A DNA stretch of 64,000 nt from contig OY752153.1 of NCBI GenBank assembly GCA_963573315.1, positions 496,001-560,000 on the forward strand, in the 5' to 3' direction. Both the position numbers and the translations under genes were made by a program. Under the pieces are notes generated by a model, which searched no databases, had not been told where the DNA came from, and saw only the letters and a list, made by a program, of their open reading frames with translations. Every line of letters starts with the position of its first letter. The stretch's first letter is position 1. The DNA comes from Entomortierella parvispora (lineage: Eukaryota; Mortierellomycota; Mortierellomycetes; Mortierellales; Mortierellaceae). This document shows, piece after piece, positions 52,902-63,483 of the stretch.

Positions 52902-53154
52902 GTCTGGTTATGTTATCTGGTTCTGGTTATTGGTTTCTGGTGTGGTGCGGTGTTGGACGAGAGGGATGGATACGGGGACAAGAGACAGGTCAGGAGAGGT
53001 GCAGTGCACGAAAAGATGGAAGTGGGCGTGGCAGAGGAAGGCGAGTACGAGTGCGAGAATGGATGTGCAGGTAGAAAAGGTGGGAACGGGTGGAGGTCAT
53101 TAGCATAAGGACGAGGGACAAGCGAGAAAGGAGACTGAGGACTGAGAGAATGGA

Positions 53155-53285
53155 TGTATGAATGAATGAATGAATAAAAGGGACACGAATCAAGAGTGAA
53201 TTGAATGAATGAATGAATGAATGAATGAATGAATGATTGATTGAATGAATGGATGGATGGATGAATAAAAAGAATGAATGAATGT
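53155..53285. repeat. GAAT tetranucleotide array
   Basis: Interrupted tandem GAAT/TGAA units across about 130 bp (for example 53200-53235) in the leader of phosphatase copy B, followed by GGAT and GAAT mixtures. A typical microsatellite. Confidence 0.9.
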
Positions 53286-53388
53286 GAATGTGAGCAAAAG
53301 GAAAAGAGAGGAAGGAACGGGAAGCAGAAAAGAGAAGAAAAGGGAAAGGGGAAAAGGGAAGGAAAGGAAGAAAGGAAGAAAGGACGGA

Positions 53389-53413
53389 CAAGGACAAGGA
53401 CAAGGACAAGGAC
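53389..53413. repeat. AAGGAC hexanucleotide repeat
   Basis: Four successive ACAAGG units upstream of phosphatase copy B within a purine-rich strand segment. Confidence 0.85.
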
Positions 53414-55190
53414 AGAAAGAGAGCAGGAAGAACAGGGCATTCAAGGACACGGACAGGCAGACCCCCAAGGACAGACAGACCTCCCAAGGATGGCCACACG
53501 CTGCGCGCACCGTCCTCTTTGCGTTCCAGTTGAACCCTTTGCACCCTGTCTTTGTCTTTGGTTGTTTGCTTCTTCAGCAATGAATGTCTTGTTCGTGCCC
53601 TGCTCTTCTTCCCACCCAACGTACACGAATGTCGTCCATCACCGCCCCCTGCTCTCGACCCTTGTGTCGCCCACACCCATGCTGTCTTCATTTCATTCTC
53701 GCGACCCTCGCTCCTTCCCCTTCCCTTCCCTTCCCTAGGCGCACAACAGTCGGACGGTCACTCATCGCCCTCATTCCACCCAATATTACAGTATTGCTGT
53801 ATTGCATTGAGAGCCGCAAATCAACGGATTTCCGCTTGCTGGTCTAGTGCCAAAAAAACAACTACATTTGTGCTCATTTTAGAACGCGCCTTTTGCCCGT
53901 CCGCCCGCCTGCCGGTCTGTCTGCACGGTTCATTCTCTGCAACCTTGCTCCTCCACCGCACCCTCTCGGAGGCATGTGCTGTCGTCGACTGACATTGGCA
54001 ACTTTGTTCGGTGGGTCAGGTCAGTGCCAGGCAGACAAAAAAGGAGGAAAGGCAAAAGACCAAGAGAGGACGAGGAGGAGGACGAGGAGGGCACAAGGGA
54101 TCGATATTCCAGCTATTTTTAATTTGCAGCATGCAGCTTGCAGCACAATCCGTTTGTTGTTGTTGTTGTTGTTGTTGCTGTTGTTGTTGTTCTTGATGTT
54201 CTTCAAAAAAAAACAAAAGGGTCATGTTCAACCAACCATTCACCACATTGCTGTCCCTTGGTTCCATTGTTGGGATCACAACAATAATAACAACAAAAAA
54301 AAGGGACAGGCCGAATGGCTGACGCGCCGACCTTCAACCCTGGATGCGGGTGGAAACCCAAAAAGGGGGGGATGCTGCAAGTGAACGAGTGAGTGATCGA
54401 AACGCGTTTGAAATCCCTTCCTTGATGATGTTCTTTTCTTTTCATAACTTCATCTTCGACAGACGCACCGCAAAGTTTCTCCATCTTTTTTTTTTGCACA
54501 TCATGCACTGCACACTGCATACGTGCATGTTCCTGCGCTGTGCATAGATGCCAGGCCGGCTTTGAAAAAAAAAAAAAAAAAAAAAGATCTCCCCCTCTCC
54601 TCCCTGTCAGAACTCCTAGTGACATCTATCAATGGGAAAGGGTGTTTCAACTCTGTTTCCCTTCATGAGAGAGAGAGAGACCCTTTCAGCCACCCTTGCT
54701 CGATTTCTTTCCTGGCTCACCAAAAAATAATAATTGAGGTACAAACGCGCGTAAACAATTGCAATCGGCAGTGCACACAAGTTGTTCCTTCCTTTGTCTG
54801 TGGGCAGGCAGGCAGATCTCCCAAAAAGAAAGAAAATTGATATGAATTTTTTTTCAGTGTGCTCACAAACCTGCGATCTGCCCCAGTTCAGCGGGACCAG
54901 GAATGCTCTTGTTTGTCTTGTGCCACGTTCTAATTGCAAGATGTTGAATGACATGCGTGTGAGCAAGCTCTCAAGAGAAAGACTGCAAAGCCTGCTGAAT
55001 ATCGGGACTCTGCTGTCCATGACGTTGTCACCAAAGACATCCATTTACACAAATGCATCTGCTCTAAACCAAATGAGGTCCGTTCTTTTTTATTCTTGGC
55101 TTTGCGAGATTGAATATTGATACAGGGGGTTTGCCAATTGATTGATATACACCTGCTTTGCAAGACGTCAGGACTTTAGACATGGGTAGA

Positions 55191-56863
55191 TTACTCGTCG
55201 TCAATCTCGACAAAAAACGACGGGTGGGCTTGGAGAGGTCGAGCAAAAGTGATCCCATTCTCCAGGGTATAGAATGTTCCATGAAGTACTGTCCCAATTC
55301 GCAAAAAATCAGCAGCAGCGGCCGTCATGACGACTGTCAGCTCGTTCAACTCGGGTCCAGAGAGATCCTCCGCAGCACGCCCCGCAAAAGAAGTTTTCCA
55401 GACTGAAAACCCGACATTAACCAAGGCAACTTCAGGCTCTTGGACTCCATTGTACGAGAATGATTCGATTCTCTTAATTGTACCTGTCAAAAATCGAGTT
55501 GATTTCAATCGCATTTCCTCTGCTGAATCGATACCTACACTGCTCATGACTGCATTCGCTGTCGGTGGAATGTCCGTGGAGACGTAGTAGGAAGGCAGGA
55601 ATGTCACGGAGAGGGCCAGTGATACATCATCGGGCATGAATCTGTTGAACGTGTGACACCGAGGCGATTCGACCTTTGCTTTCTCGGCAACCTCGACAGC
55701 ATTTCTCAAGTCTGTCTCGTATTCCGGCAAGACTTGATTTCTGAGGAGATACTTCAGAAACCCTGCGACGATCTTGGGGGCCAGTTCGAAATAGGAGCGT
55801 TCGTACCAGCCTCGCTTCTCGGCCATTGATGAAAGGAATGATGAAATAACATAGATAAAATCAACGTGCATCTCCACTTCATAGCCATCCTTGTTCACTG
55901 GAGAAAAGTCCCGGTTGCTGTCCATATAGCCATGACTGAAGAACGTTGACAAGATCTTACTAGAAAGAGGTGTGAAGGTCCTAACCTTCCTGAAGTTCTC
56001 CATCGCCAGTCGAAATCGGTCATCAGCGGATGTAGACCTATAATAAGAAGAACAGCATTTTAAGGAGGAAGGTTCTCTTTGCCAGAAAGACAGTACCACA
56101 GTAGAAGCAAAGAAAAAAAGAAAAAAAATGCGCGTACGTGTCGTAAATGTTCTCCAAACCCCCCAGATCCTGGACCACATCCTCAAAGGCATCATCCTCG
56201 ACTGGCGGGTATTTGTTGCGATCGGCTTTCTTCTTCTTCTTCTTCTTCTTGTTCTTTTTCTTTTCTCCTGTAATCTCCTGCGCAAGGGACTTGGCTCTAC
56301 CGATCGAATCCGAGGTATTTTCGATATCGTTGTCTTCGACGGTATCTTGGGAGCCAGAGTCTCCAAGGCCAGCAGCGTCGCCATCAGCCTTTGGTTCAAC
56401 CAATACATTTTCATCCTTGACCGGTACCTCGTCTGCGCCTAGGATTTCCATAAGCCTGTCCAACGCAGACCTATCGGGCCAATCATAAGCATCCGGCACA
56501 TCGGTATCGTCATCGCCTTCATATTGTACATCGTCGCTGTAGAACACAGTCTCTTCTTCCTCGCTTTCGGCAAGTACCTCTTGCACGTCCTCGTCCAAGC
56601 CGTATTTTTCAATTTCGTCATTCATGTGCTCCACGTCCTCCTGGTCATAATCCTCACTTTCGTAATACCCTTCTTCATCGCCGTAACCGTCCTCTGAGGA
56701 GCTTGCGTTTAGTTCGAGTGCACCAAGTGCCTTCATAAGTTGGTTCCTCAGTTCCCTGGAAACAATAGCAGCGTGTACAAATAGGTTAGGGCTATAGTGC
56801 GCGAAAAAGGTCTATGAGATTAAAAGAATGCGATGAAATGTACTCTTCATCAATCTCGTCCAT
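55191..56863 (-). CDS. ARB1: Arb1-like Argonaute siRNA chaperone complex subunit
   Basis: Three exons (56863-56844, 56755-56138, 56037-55191) total 1485 nt, 494 residues. The first coding exon is only 20 nt (MDEIDEE). The N-terminal 140 residues are extremely acidic (Asp/Glu/Tyr-rich), followed by a Lys run (about 180-190) and a folded C-terminal domain from about residue 215. That domain has FIYVISSFLSSMAEKRGWYE, then FLKYLLRNQVLPEYETDLRNA, resembling the Arb1 family (FLxYLLxHxVCPEYxxD). In fission yeast Arb1 acts with Arb2 and Ago1 in the ARC complex for heterochromatic silencing. The match is to a short motif, so the call is probable, not certain. It ends at the SFFVEIDDE stop, 55191. Confidence 0.75.
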
Positions 56864-57274
56864 GTTCTTGCTTGTAGGCGGGGTATTTCTGGGATGATGG
56901 AGTGCTTGGATGCAACTGGGAGAGAATGGGGGTGCAATGCAATGGAACGCCTTGGAATGTCCTGAAAGGGACAAAAGAATCGCGTCGTGCTTTTTGTTTC
57001 AGTCACGTGCAAGCTTTGCCTTTGCCCGTCGGCAAAGTTGCAAAAACTGCATGACCATGACGCGACCCTTCTCGTTTTTCTTGTGAGACCGAGACCAGCC
57101 AGTCACCTTGGAGCTAGAGATAGAGACCGGTCTGGCGTCAGAGTTACATGGACGCGCTTGCCTGTTTCACGCCGAGCCATGACCAATTGATTCCCTTCTT
57201 ACCCTGCCCGATCTCGTTCCGTCCTGCTCTTTTCCCCTCCTTCTCTTCAACAGCCCGCATCCCTTATTCGCCCA
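56864..57274. promoter_or_regulatory. Divergent region between ARB1-like gene and unknown gene
   Basis: 411 bp between start codons on opposite strands. No ORF is supported. The right half is CT-rich, like other leaders in this window. Confidence 0.45.
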
Positions 57275-58408
57275 ATGGTCTCAACCATCACCCCCGAGCT
57301 CTCGAGCACTTCTTCCTTTTCACCTCTTCAGTCTGTCCCTTCTACCCCGAACGAAAACTCGGACGATCCCTTGCACCCATCACCAGAACAGATTCAGAAA
57401 CTGCAGCAGCATCGATCCAACTCGACCTCCTCTTCCTCTTCTTCCTCTTCTTCTGTATCGACTTTCTCGAGACAACTCGATTTGATCTCGGCACCTCCAC
57501 TCTTGCATTGCAACACGTCGCCCCATCGACATAACATCGACGCGACTGAAGACCATTCCTTGCCTTTTACTCTTTCACACGCCACTGCGACCGAGGTCCA
57601 AAACATCAATAGCCTTCACAACGTCCCAGCTGCAGCCACGAAACTTTCAAGTCGTAAGAGCTCACTAACATCCCCCACATCAACCAACAGCAACGACAGC
57701 AAACAACTGCCAGTTGTTCCGGCGTCCTTGCCATCTTCCTTGTTTCTTTCGTCCTCCTCCACCTCCACCACACCTTACTACACCTTGGCAGCTTCGAAAC
57801 TCCCGCCCAACGCCAGTACTCAAATCCACTACTACACGGAAAGCCCTGTCATGATTGAAATGAAGCGATTTGGCGCCACGGATGCGTCCTCCATCCCTTC
57901 GTCTTCTCCTACTTCTGGAGGAGCAGCTGTCCCCAGCACAGTGATCGAAATGCCCGGAGCGGATTATCACGATCTGGTCGAGGAATCAAAACGTCAGCAT
58001 CCATTTTTTCGCGGATGGCTCCAGATCCCTCCTTCTTTGGCTGGTCGTCCCGCGTTGACGCCTGAGCAAGAACAGCGATTGAGATATCAGATGGAGAATG
58101 GTCCCGTTCAATTGATGAGAGCGCCCCCTCAGAGGCGACCTGAGGTCTATGGACCAGGGCATGTTGCATCTGAGGATGATCATGCCTTGCCTGCTCCCCC
58201 TCCTTCTGCCGCCACAACCGGCGTAGCTGGATACTTTTCAAAGCTGTGGGGCAAGGGCGGTGGTGCGACCACAACTGTGGTGGAATCTCCTGCCACGATT
58301 TCGAACCATGAAGATGAGGTCATCACTACCGTTCCTGCTCCAGCCGCCCCCACTGCTATCGTGGCTGGCGGCGATCGCGATTCGAGACGCGGTGCCATGG
58401 GTGTCTGA
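57275..58408 (+). CDS. Uncharacterised Ser/Pro-rich protein
   Basis: Single exon, 377 residues. The first 200 residues are Ser/Thr/Pro-rich and probably disordered, with poly-Ser runs. The middle holds a more ordered stretch: SKRQHPFFRGWLQIPPSLAG, TPEQEQRLRYQMENGPVQLM and APPQRRPEVYGPGH. A second possible module has TGVAGYFSKLWGKGGG. The end is Ala/Pro-rich. No domain is recognised. Continuous bias-rich coding over 1.1 kb without stops, plus the CT-rich leader, support a real gene. Function unknown. Confidence 0.65.
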   Translation: MVSTITPELSSTSSFSPLQSVPSTPNENSDDPLHPSPEQIQKLQQHRSNSTSSSSSSSSSVSTFSRQLDLISAPPLLHCNTSPHRHNIDATEDHSLPFTLSHATATEVQNINSLHNVPAAATKLSSRKSSLTSPTSTNSNDSKQLPVVPASLPSSLFLSSSSTSTTPYYTLAASKLPPNASTQIHYYTESPVMIEMKRFGATDASSIPSSSPTSGGAAVPSTVIEMPGADYHDLVEESKRQHPFFRGWLQIPPSLAGRPALTPEQEQRLRYQMENGPVQLMRAPPQRRPEVYGPGHVASEDDHALPAPPPSAATTGVAGYFSKLWGKGGGATTTVVESPATISNHEDEVITTVPAPAAPTAIVAGGDRDSRRGAMGV

Positions 58409-58515
58409 GCCAGCTAGAATGGGAGTTAGTCAACATGTTGCAGCTTACTAAATTAGTCCGTTAAGAACAGCAATAATAATAATAATATTCATCTTTGTCT
58501 TTTACTCCTATCCCT

Positions 58516-59403
58516 TTATTGAACTGGGGTTTTCGCTGGACTCTGACTTGACAGACGGGAAAGGTGGAGTCGCACATTTTTGGCCATTTTATGCATTTTC
58601 TTTGCACTGGCACGCACACCCACTTCGCCTCCTAGCCTCTCGCGCAGGGTTTCCCAGAGAGCGCGCTCGCTGTACCTAACTGTGTCCCAAAGGCTATTGC
58701 CGCGGCCCCAGCGATCTGAGATTGCCTTGACGGTATCCTGCCCGACACCATATCGCTTGTACTTGTTAATCATTTCCTTCTTGGTCAGGTAGCTCTCGAC
58801 GATAGTCTTTGGGTACGCCTCTTTATCGCGCGACCTCCGAGGGTACTTGCAATACCTTCGCTGGCGACAGGTATCACAAAGCAAAATGATAAAATTGGAG
58901 TAGCTATTCGCTTTCCATCGAAGGGGGAGTCTCCAAGGTTTATCTTCAGGAAGATCGTCCAACCTTCCGCACCATCCACATTCCTCACACATCAAAGGAC
59001 GAATGGCCAACATACACTGCATGTAATGCCAAGGATTTGGATACGGCGACAGAGGTATCTCGTGGATTCCTGCTCTTTGGAAATATTCCTGGCACCAGTT
59101 CTTCCAGACCATAAAAGACCTGACGTGTTTGCGGAGTGTCGTATTGACTTTGTCGAGCACGAAGAGATCAGCGGGACGAAGGAAGTGACCGATACGATCC
59201 CATATCTCAAACGGCACACGGATATCCAACGGAAGGTTTCCTTGGACTTTCACTGTTGACGACAAGGAAAGCGTAGAGGTGAATAAAACGAGTTGATCCA
59301 GTAGGGTGACATCCAGAACCTTGAGGTCCTCAAGGGTCGTTTGGGAGACATCGTCTTGGTCGGTGGGCTCAAGAGTAAGAGAATCCTCAGTGAGAGAATG
59401 CAT
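58516..59403 (-). CDS. F-box/zinc family protein (array member 1)
   Basis: Single exon, 295 residues. After an acidic leader of about 55 residues comes an F-box-like region: DIRVPFEIWDRIGHFLRPAD, then LFVLDKVNTTLRKHVRSFMV. Cys-rich knuckles follow: MCEECGWCG and LCDTCRQRRYCKY. Then SYLTKKEMINKYKRYGVGQD and a C-terminal WETLRERLGGEVGVRASAKK. The same order is seen in the next two genes and at 1664-2551. Probably an SCF adaptor whose Cys pairs bind zinc. It is the most divergent of the trio, and the F-box is weaker (one hydrophobic position replaced by Asp). Confidence 0.75.
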   Translation of the reverse strand: MHSLTEDSLTLEPTDQDDVSQTTLEDLKVLDVTLLDQLVLFTSTLSLSSTVKVQGNLPLDIRVPFEIWDRIGHFLRPADLFVLDKVNTTLRKHVRSFMVWKNWCQEYFQRAGIHEIPLSPYPNPWHYMQCMLAIRPLMCEECGWCGRLDDLPEDKPWRLPLRWKANSYSNFIILLCDTCRQRRYCKYPRRSRDKEAYPKTIVESYLTKKEMINKYKRYGVGQDTVKAISDRWGRGNSLWDTVRYSERALWETLRERLGGEVGVRASAKKMHKMAKNVRLHLSRLSSQSPAKTPVQ

Positions 59404-59560
59404 GCGTGTGAACTTTTTGAAAAACTGTAAGGTAAAAAGGAAAAGGCAAAGATGAGCGAGCCTAAAAGCTGGAGAGCAGGTATGGCAGTGACTCGGGAGG
59501 CCCTGAGCGTTGCTTTTTTTATTTTGCTATCGAATTGTTACAGTAGGAGAGGAGAGCATG

Positions 59561-60397
59561 CTATCGCATCATCAATGAGCCAAGTCGGATCCCAGTCCTC
59601 ACCCGTATCAGCTGCGCTGACTCTTCCGTGGCATTCATACCCACAGCACCTCCCTTTCGCCTACGCAGGATCTCCCAGAGCTCTCCCTCATGGTATTTGA
59701 CGGGAAGTTTTGAGGCAGTTCGACGGGTGATTGACTTGACAGTTTGCTTCCCCACATCTTCGTACTTTTCCATTAGCTCTGCCTTAGTAAGGTAGCTCCT
59801 GTTGATGGTCCTGGGGATCGGATCGTCATAGATGGGATCATAGGTGTCCACACGACATCGCCCACAAGTCTGGAGCGTGGCAGGGATCAGCTTTGAACGC
59901 CATGGAAGAGGGGCTTTCCAAGGCGATTCAGGCCATAGTTCCAGCGAAGCCATTTGACCACACCTCTCGCAGACCAAAAGGCTGATTGCACACATGTAAC
60001 GCTGGAAGCAGCGCTCTCTCGGGATACCAGCGAAAAACTGCAGCTTCTGACCAGAGCGGTGCGTTTTGTTGAACCATTCTTCCCAGACCTTGAGAGATCC
60101 AACGTAGACATAGAGCGATCGGCTCACGCGAGACAATCGGCACAGCTGAGAGGGATAGAGGGGTTGACATATTTGTTCCCAGATCTCAAACGGCACTCTT
60201 TTGTCCGGAGAAGTAACCCGTGCTTTGTTCTGGGTCCTTGATGACGAAAAGGAGTCGAGAAGCGCACTCTGAAGAGACAAGGACATGATGTCCGGCATGT
60301 CGTCGATTTCAGTCATGATGGCGGTGTATCGTTCTGGAACAGAGAAAAGCTGTTGAAACGAACGAGGGGGGGACAAATTGGGCACTTTTGATGCCAA
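59561..60397 (-). CDS. F-box/zinc family protein (array member 2)
   Basis: Single exon, 278 residues; a second Met (MTEIDDMPDIMSL) 27 residues in is an alternative start and better matches the acidic leader of member 3. The F-box is DKRVPFEIWEQICQPLYPSQ, then LCRLSRVSRSLYVYVGSLKV. Cys pairs are VCERCGQMA and TCGRCRVDTY. The tail reads SYLTKAELMEKYEDVGKQTV ... YHEGELWEILRRRKGGAVGM. Its F-box is nearly identical to that of member 3 (LCRLSRVSR-LYV-VGSL-VWE-WF-KTH), showing recent duplication. Gene spacing is 157 bp to member 1 and 72 bp to member 3, all on the same strand. Confidence 0.8.
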   Translation of the reverse strand: MASKVPNLSPPRSFQQLFSVPERYTAIMTEIDDMPDIMSLSLQSALLDSFSSSRTQNKARVTSPDKRVPFEIWEQICQPLYPSQLCRLSRVSRSLYVYVGSLKVWEEWFNKTHRSGQKLQFFAGIPRERCFQRYMCAISLLVCERCGQMASLELWPESPWKAPLPWRSKLIPATLQTCGRCRVDTYDPIYDDPIPRTINRSYLTKAELMEKYEDVGKQTVKSITRRTASKLPVKYHEGELWEILRRRKGGAVGMNATEESAQLIRVRTGIRLGSLMMR

Positions 60398-60469
60398 CGG
60401 ACGAGGGAAGGGGGGTCATCCTTGTGACCTGATGGGTGATCAAAGCGTATCTTTCTTTTGTCGCTTTTA

Positions 60470-61264
60470 TTACTGAAGCTGCTCAAGCATCATGGACCGA
60501 AGTCGAACGAGCGTTTGAAGTTGAATGCGGTGGATGGTGGCAGCAGTTGCACACATACCCACCTCGCCTCCAAACCGCCGGCGTAGTATGACCCTAACGC
60601 CGCCTTCATGGTACCGAATAGAAGGGTGTTTCCGACCCCCTCCACGCCGAGCCTGAATCGAATCTACATCCTCTTCTCGAATGCCCAGACTCCTGTACCG
60701 ACTCAGAATCTCATCCTTGAGAAGAAAGCTACTGTTAATCTCGGGCGGATACGGTTCCCGATGCAAATAGCGGTTAAAGGTGATGCGGCGACAGGTTCCA
60801 CACATGTGAACTTTTCTTGGACACGAGAATAGAGTCGACCAAGGGAAAGGCATTTCCCAAGGTCTGGTCTCCGGAAGACTTTCCAGCTTTGCACAGGACC
60901 CACACTCCTCGCACACCAATAGGCTAATCGCACACATAAAACGCATGTAGCACCTTGGCTCCGGAACACGGGCAAAAGCGTGCAGTCGTTGTTTCGTTCC
61001 ATGTGTCTTGACGAACCACTTTTCCCAAACCCGAAGAGATCCAACACACACGTAAAGCCAGCGGCTGACCCGGGACAGACGACAGAGCTCGGATGGATAG
61101 AGGTATTCCCCAATCTGCTCCCAAGTCTCCAGAGGAAGTCGATTCGAAGGCGCAGAGAATGAAGCAAAGACAGCCGCTTGGAGCGACAGGAAGATGTCAA
61201 TGTCGTCAATGTCGAAGGAATCATCGGCAATCTCAACAAAGTCGCTTTCAGACGAAGACGCCAT
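60470..61264 (-). CDS. F-box/zinc family protein (array member 3)
   Basis: Single exon, 264 residues, from MASSSESDFVEIADDSFDID. The F-box is SNRLPLETWEQIGEYLYPSE, then LCRLSRVSRWLYVCVGSLRV. Cys pairs are VCEECGSCAK and MCGTCRRITF. The tail is SFLLKDEILSRYRSLGIREE, then IRYHEGGVRVILRRRFGGEVG. It is the closest relative of member 2, 72 bp downstream on the same strand. The four-gene family (with 1664-2551) shares a GG-VG(M/V) motif near the C-terminus, which I cannot assign to a known domain. Confidence 0.8.
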   Translation of the reverse strand: MASSSESDFVEIADDSFDIDDIDIFLSLQAAVFASFSAPSNRLPLETWEQIGEYLYPSELCRLSRVSRWLYVCVGSLRVWEKWFVKTHGTKQRLHAFARVPEPRCYMRFMCAISLLVCEECGSCAKLESLPETRPWEMPFPWSTLFSCPRKVHMCGTCRRITFNRYLHREPYPPEINSSFLLKDEILSRYRSLGIREEDVDSIQARRGGGRKHPSIRYHEGGVRVILRRRFGGEVGMCATAATIHRIQLQTLVRLRSMMLEQLQ

Positions 61265-61566
61265 AGTGGATTTTAGGAGAAAAGACAGTAAAAGAGGAGA
61301 AAGGGTAGAGATCGAAATGGAAGTTGTGTGGTCGCATTTTTATTTTGTGAAGGGGCGACCGATGATACTCCAGAACGTGCTTCATGAGGGCCTTTCCGCA
61401 TTCTTAGCGACGACAAACCACTTGGAGCAAACCGACACACATGATATACAATATAGTGTGTCTCAAGGCGTCGTATGTCAGAGCTGGGTAACATGCATGG
61501 TACTTGGTGAAACGATAGCACTGCAAAGCCAATACGCACGCCAATACGCACGGTTATGGCAACGGT
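61265..61566. other. Short intergenic region
   Basis: 302 bp between the start of F-box array member 3 and the stop of ATG101 (same strand). It contains CAATACGCACG in two tandem copies (about 61530-61551). Nothing else is apparent. Confidence 0.6.
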
Positions 61567-62516
61567 CTAATTCGCCGGTGAGGAACTTAGGGATGCTGAA
61601 GTATCCAACATACGCTTGAACATGGATCCCCAGGTATCCGCAGCTGTGGGTATAACGATCTGATAAGGGAATGGGTTTCCCTCGCTGGTTGTAATGGGAG
61701 GGATATGATCCTTGCGCTCATTCACCGTCCGCAGAATGCTTAGAAAACGCGCCGAGAGTGCCCTTTCCATATTCTTGATTGATCGTTGCCTGTCTAACCG
61801 TCCACGTTTGTATATCCTGGTTAGTCGCAACTTTGGGGTACTTGCTAATCGCTGACATCAAATCCTCTTTTTTGCCCTTTTACCTTTTTCGTGGATATTT
61901 GTGACAACGTCAATGGTGATCGCCCATTGTTCCCAACATACTTCGGATGATGTTGAACTAAACCAAGCTCGTTTTGTCTTCTTTTCATAAAACATTACCC
62001 CTATCTGTTTCCAATGTTTTTGTCAGCTGGAAGCACGTCTCTGTCCTTTCATGGTTTTATGGATCGAGAAACGGTACGTACCTGCCCTTTGTTCTGTGGA
62101 TTTGCATCCACTACCTTGACAAAGGCAGCAATCTTTTCCTCTACGAGCCGTTCAACCTCTGCATCGTCAATGATTGGCTACATGCATAACATTGGTTAAG
62201 AAAAAAGTTAGAAGGGAAATTAAAGTTGCTGCTTTTCAAATCAAGAGACGAAGGAAGCTTGGATCTGTTCTTACAATCGTCAGATCCAAGACCTCCAGAT
62301 CCTTTGGTTTGACGTTGGCAAAGTATCGGTGAAAGAGGATAGTGTGTAGAATGGCTCGGAGCGCATCCTTCAGATATGCCCGCTCTACAGTCTAGAATAT
62401 CGTAATACACTATCGTTATTAGCTTCATGGCTATCATATTCTGAAAGAGAGATCGTGGCCCTGCCTGCGCCTCGTACCAGTTCGACAGGGAAAGTAACTG
62501 GTTGGTACTGGCTCAT
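61567..62516 (-). CDS. ATG101: Autophagy-related protein 101
   Basis: HORMA-domain subunit that stabilises Atg13 in the Atg1/ULK1 autophagy-initiation complex (lost in budding yeast, present in most other fungi). Five exons (62516-62478, 62391-62275, 62177-62082, 62004-61884, 61793-61567) total 600 nt, 199 residues. Visible family segments are YLKDALRAILHTILFHRYFA, EKKTKRAWFSSTSSEVCWEQ (the WF finger, Trp98-Phe99), then WAITIDVV and NERKDHIPPITTSEGNPFPY. The length is close to human ATG101 (218). The start is the only ATG that joins MSQYQPVTFPVEL to TVERAYLKD through a canonical intron. Short exons make this gene easy to miss. Confidence 0.93.
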
Positions 62517-63013
62517 TCGATACGAAACTGAATTCAGGTGATGGTCAAGGTGGTGCGGAATGGAAACGGGCTGGATGAAACAGCAAGGGGAATGGTGATG
62601 TAGAGTGTCTTGCTCGGGAAAAGTGGTAGGGGATGTCTGAAGGAATGGCTTTGACCTTGAGGGAGCTGGACATGCGAGGCAAAGTGCATTCCCAGCATGC
62701 AGTGGCAGCAGGCCCTGCGCGAAATTACTCTAATCACGTGATATGAACATTGTGGTGGATTTGAGGTCTGTTGGTTGGGAGGGGGCTTGTTTGTCTGACC
62801 GTAGTCGGCGGACGACCTGCTCGTTTGATATGTTCCATATCTACCGAACCCAGGGGCAGAGTTGAAAGAAGAACTTGCTTGTTCGAATATGTCCTCCCTT
62901 TCGGGATCCGGTTCCTTTGACTTGTCTGTAGTCTCGTTCATAGTGGTGGAATAAAGTAGTCTCGAATAATCACGGTTGGTCTTCCCTAAAGGTTTCCTAA
63001 AAGCTCTCTCGCT

Positions 63014-63091
63014 CTGCTCGTATGGAACAAGTTTCCGTATATCAGAGGCAGAGCCGACGAAAAAGCAGAAAGAGTTGTGTGTGGCAAAGAC
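63014..63091 (+). repeat. 78-bp direct repeat, copy 1
   Basis: Begins CTGCTCGTATGGAACAAG and ends GTGGCAAAGAC. Copy 2 (63172-63249) differs by one base (ACGAAAAAG versus ACGAAGAAG). It continues CGTTTTATTTGTTAATGGTA, then CTGAATTGGTATTGATGGT, resembling the sequence after copy 3. Confidence 0.95.
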
Positions 63092-63171
63092 CGTTTTATT
63101 TGTTAATGGTACTGAATTGGTATTGATGGTACTGAAGGTATTGATAGTATTGGTATGAATGAATGCTATAC

Positions 63172-63249
63172 CTGCTCGTATGGAACAAGTTTCCGTATAT
63201 CAGAGGCAGAGCCGACGAAGAAGCAGAAAGAGTTGTGTGTGGCAAAGAC
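63172..63249 (+). repeat. 78-bp direct repeat, copy 2
   Basis: Almost identical to 63014-63091 at a 158-bp offset; after the shared GGCAAAGAC the flanks diverge (AACTCTCCC). This suggests a recent short tandem duplication or two insertions. Confidence 0.95.
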
Positions 63250-63483
63250 AACTCTCCCATGCCTCACGTCCGGCCTACCCTTTTATATGTGGTTGATGGT
63301 GGCTTAGAAGGTCAAATCCACGACAACATGTCGAGTGAGCTTGTGAGGGCTTGTTCATTTGAAGGGAGGCCCTTGTTGCCAACGCTCGAAGGCCTACGCT
63401 TGCCGGTTTACTCCCCCATTGCACAATAAACGTAATATCTTGAATCTCGGCGGTCTTTTCTATATTCTCCTAAAGCTCTCGCC

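Larger units (their letters stand above)
52902..55190. other. Long intergenic region rich in simple repeats
   Basis: 2.3 kb without a supported gene. It contains a GAAT array (53155-53285), AAGGAC repeats (53389-53413), (TTG)n at about 54153-54191, and a T-run and an A-run (54486-54495, 54564-54584). Long overlapping ORFs on both strands follow these simple sequences and have no domains. Confidence 0.6.

Noticed and set aside
52990-53691. Minus-strand ORFs of 175-233 codons
   Set aside because: Made of Ser/Phe/Leu/His runs from GAAT and purine-rich simple sequence in a leader region.
62534-62941. 135-codon minus-strand ORF upstream of ATG101
   Set aside because: First 70 codons look hydrophilic and possible, but there is no domain and the second half looks random; kept only as a note in the intergenic entry.
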